Positions 45,901 to 47,219 of a stretch of DNA of 47,219 nt are shown here, piece by piece. The notes beneath the pieces were generated by a model, which was not told where the DNA came from, did no database searches, and saw nothing but the letters and a program-made list of their open reading frames with translations. Each line of letters starts with the position of its first letter. Position 1 is the first letter of the stretch. The translations under genes were made by a program, and so were the position numbers. The stretch comes from Ectocarpus siliculosus (lineage: Eukaryota > Sar > Phaeophyceae > Ectocarpales > Ectocarpaceae). The stretch lies in NCBI GenBank assembly GCA_000310025.1, contig FN649729.1:2859858-2907076 (forward strand), read 5' to 3'.

Positions 45901-46655
45901 CTGTTTTGCGGGGCATGGCCGACTGACTTGACTGTTGCGAAGGCAGGCAGTTGGAGGGAGGAGGCTTACCGTGGACTCCCTTGTTTCATGGTGTGTGGCG
46001 ATCTTTTTTTGGGGGTGGGTGGGCGCGTAGGCGGGGCACGAGTGGATGCTGTGTCGACCGGCAGTTTGGATTGAGGCCGCTTCACGTGGGTTCGCTGGCG
46101 GTTTTGGCCCATGCCGGTAGTTGGTTTCTCGATGGGACCGGCCTTGTCCGATCCAAGTGTTACTTCTGTTGTTATCCCTGTGCCAAGCAGGATCAGGTTT
46201 TGGTGTCGACGGGAGCAGTGCTGTGTTGTGCCGACGGTACCGACGAAGCTTGTCGATACACGACCTCTGTTAATTCTATGTACTTTAACATATGTACATA
46301 CGAGCTTGTGGACTCTCTAGTTTGCACGCCTGGAGGGCATCAATGAGCTGTTTGTTCCGCACGCGCCGCCGCTGACACCCTGCTTCTCTGTGTTTCTTGC
46401 ATTGGCGCCGAACCCCGCTGCAATGTGTCCACGCACGTGGATCCTTTTTCTCTTTGTTGGGGTGCTCCTCTCGATCCAATATTGTAGGTGCTGGGTACCG
46501 ACGAGCTATTCAACTACCTAGATAAGTACGAGCTGGAGCTCGACCCTCACTTTGACGGCATCATGGGCAGGCACAGCAACCGCCCGTGGCAGAAGTTCGT
46601 CAACACCGAGAACCAGCACCTCGTCTCCGAGGACGCCATCAGTTTTGTGGGACAG
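42952..46655 (+). CDS. CSNK2A: Casein kinase 2 catalytic subunit alpha, partial (initiator and 3' exons not seen)
   Basis: Exons: 42952-43161, 44107-44268, 44720-44912, 45620-45766, 46488-46655; all phases fit, about 293 residues. CK2alpha is a constitutively active Ser/Thr kinase preferring acidic sites. Order of motifs: [19 protein letters not shown], glycine loop [12 protein letters not shown], catalytic Lys in [16 protein letters not shown] (the CK2 basic stretch), catalytic loop [12 protein letters not shown], the CK2-specific DWG in place of DFG ([13 protein letters not shown]), [45 protein letters not shown] and [12 protein letters not shown]. The last seen exon ends at CAG/GTGCGT, so roughly the final 40-60 residues of the family domain lie in following sequence, which is unreadable here. 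The first codons (family: M plus a few residues and R) must come from an upstream exon I could not place; the ATG at 42926 is out of frame. Confidence 0.96.
43426..43551. repeat. Dispersed repeat, copy B
   Basis: Diverged copy of 35812-35938 in the same orientation, inside the first CK2alpha intron seen (43162-44106). Confidence 0.7.
43970..44078. repeat. CT microsatellite
   Basis: Long imperfect (CT)n with CTGT interruptions. It lies shortly upstream of the acceptor at 44106 and probably contributes the polypyrimidine tract for the CK2alpha exon 44107-44268. Confidence 0.85.
44477..44499. repeat. GT microsatellite
   Basis: (GT)n of about 11 units in the CK2alpha intron 44269-44719. Confidence 0.85.
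45155..45619. repeat. Tandem ~75-base repeats ending in 3'-splice-site-like sequence
   Basis: At least five units with boundaries near 45229, 45307, 45381, 45427 and 45502. Each runs from a GGTCGG/GGCCGG-type start and a CACGTGTTTT-like block, through a T-rich stretch with TGTCTTGTTGTCGG, to AACACC...GCAG. The final unit ends at the genuine acceptor before GGGCCGGAG (exon at 45620). Confidence 0.75.
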
Positions 46656-46789
46656 GTGCGTCGAACGTAGAGGGGGAAACAGCTCTTTGAAGATGGGGGG
46701 GGAGGGGGTTCCGGCGTCTCGTCCGTAGTTCGCGTTTGCAAATCAAAGAACGGGTGTGTGTCTGTGTGTCGGTTGGTGTGTGGTTAGGT

Positions 46790-47219
46790 GAAGGGGGGGG
46801 GGGGGGGGGGGGGGGGAAATGGCCCCCCCCCCTGGGTTCAAAAATTTTTGGGGGGGAAAAGGAGGGGAACCTTTTTTTTTTTTGGAAAAAGGGGAAATTT
46901 AAAAACCCCCAACCCCTTGGAAGGTGGGGGCCCGGGGGGGGGGGGCCCCCCGAAACCCCCCTTTTTCCCCGGGGGAAAGAAAAAAAAAATTGAAGCCCTT
47001 TTCCCCCACGGACCCCCCCAAAAAAAAAAAAAAAAAAAACCCCGGGGGGTTTGGGGGCCAAAGGGAAAACCCCAACCCCCGGGGGGGGGCCCCGGGGGAA
47101 AAAATCCTCTTTTTGGGGGCCGAAAGGGAAGGGCACCTTGGGGGGGGGTTTAAAAAAAAAACAAGGACCCCCCCCCCCCCGCAAACCAAAGAAAAAAAAA
47201 AGAAAAAAAAATCCTGGCC
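46790..47219. other. Low-quality sequence with inflated homopolymers
   Basis: From about 46790 the sequence is almost entirely runs of G, C, A and T of three or more bases, including runs of up to ~24 G. Every frame shows Gly/Pro/Lys/Phe only. It resembles an untrimmed read end, like 27329-27617, and should not be annotated. Confidence 0.85.

Noticed and set aside
46639-47184. 181-codon minus-strand ORF at the right end
   Set aside because: Lies in homopolymer-inflated low-quality sequence; its composition is only Gly, Pro, Phe and Lys.

Overview
The window is nuclear DNA of a eukaryote, most likely a brown alga (an Ectocarpus-like stramenopile); the taxon is inferred. The signs are GC-rich genes with many short exons and introns of a few hundred bases, very abundant CAG/CTG and CA/CT simple repeats, homopolymeric protein tracts, a plastid precursor whose leader carries a signal peptide followed by a Phe-containing cleavage motif typical of heterokont secondary plastids, and neighbouring genes that mostly alternate strands. 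There is no prokaryotic operon structure. I built the gene models by hand: splice sites were placed where donor and acceptor signals, reading phase and family homology agree.

Layout, left to right. (1) Minus strand, 7904 down to 112 and past the left edge: a tesmin/TSO1/LIN54-type CXC (CPP) DNA-binding protein with about 1,000 residues of low-complexity N-terminus and two complete nine-cysteine CXC motifs. (2) Minus strand, 23404-11508: a complete 17-exon SND1/Tudor-SN gene (about 940 residues, four staphylococcal-nuclease-like domains, then Tudor and a fifth partial SN domain). (3) Plus strand, 24270-26939: complete ribosomal protein RPS18 in four exons. (4) 26940-27620: a 100-N assembly gap flanked by what looks like the same sequence twice, the second copy of poor quality. 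(5) Minus strand, 31164-29382: a ZCCHC10-like zinc-knuckle protein with a long poly-serine tail. (6) Plus strand, 31510-33832: a plastid-targeted YceD/DUF177 protein. (7) Minus strand, 37199-36749: a small two-helix membrane protein of unknown function. (8) Plus strand, 37443-39596: the mitochondrial complex I subunit NDUFB8/ASHI. (9) Plus strand, 42952-46655: five internal exons of casein kinase 2 alpha; the initiator exon and the 3' end are not seen, and the last ~430 bases are low-quality sequence.

The genes are housekeeping functions (translation, RNA metabolism, respiration, plastid ribosome assembly, kinase signalling, cell-cycle transcription) and do not form one pathway. Three pairs are head to head (SND1/RPS18, ZCCHC10-like/YceD-like, small membrane protein/NDUFB8), with start codons 243-865 bases apart, which suggests shared promoters. 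The most unusual features are non-coding: a CK2alpha intron apparently built from tandem copies of its own 3' splice-site region, a (GGGT)n quadruplex-type run at the 5' splice site of the SND1 Tudor exon, a telomere-like insertion between 40-base direct repeats in a CPP intron, and a probable GC-AG intron in SND1. I saw no tRNA, rRNA, CRISPR array or intact transposon.
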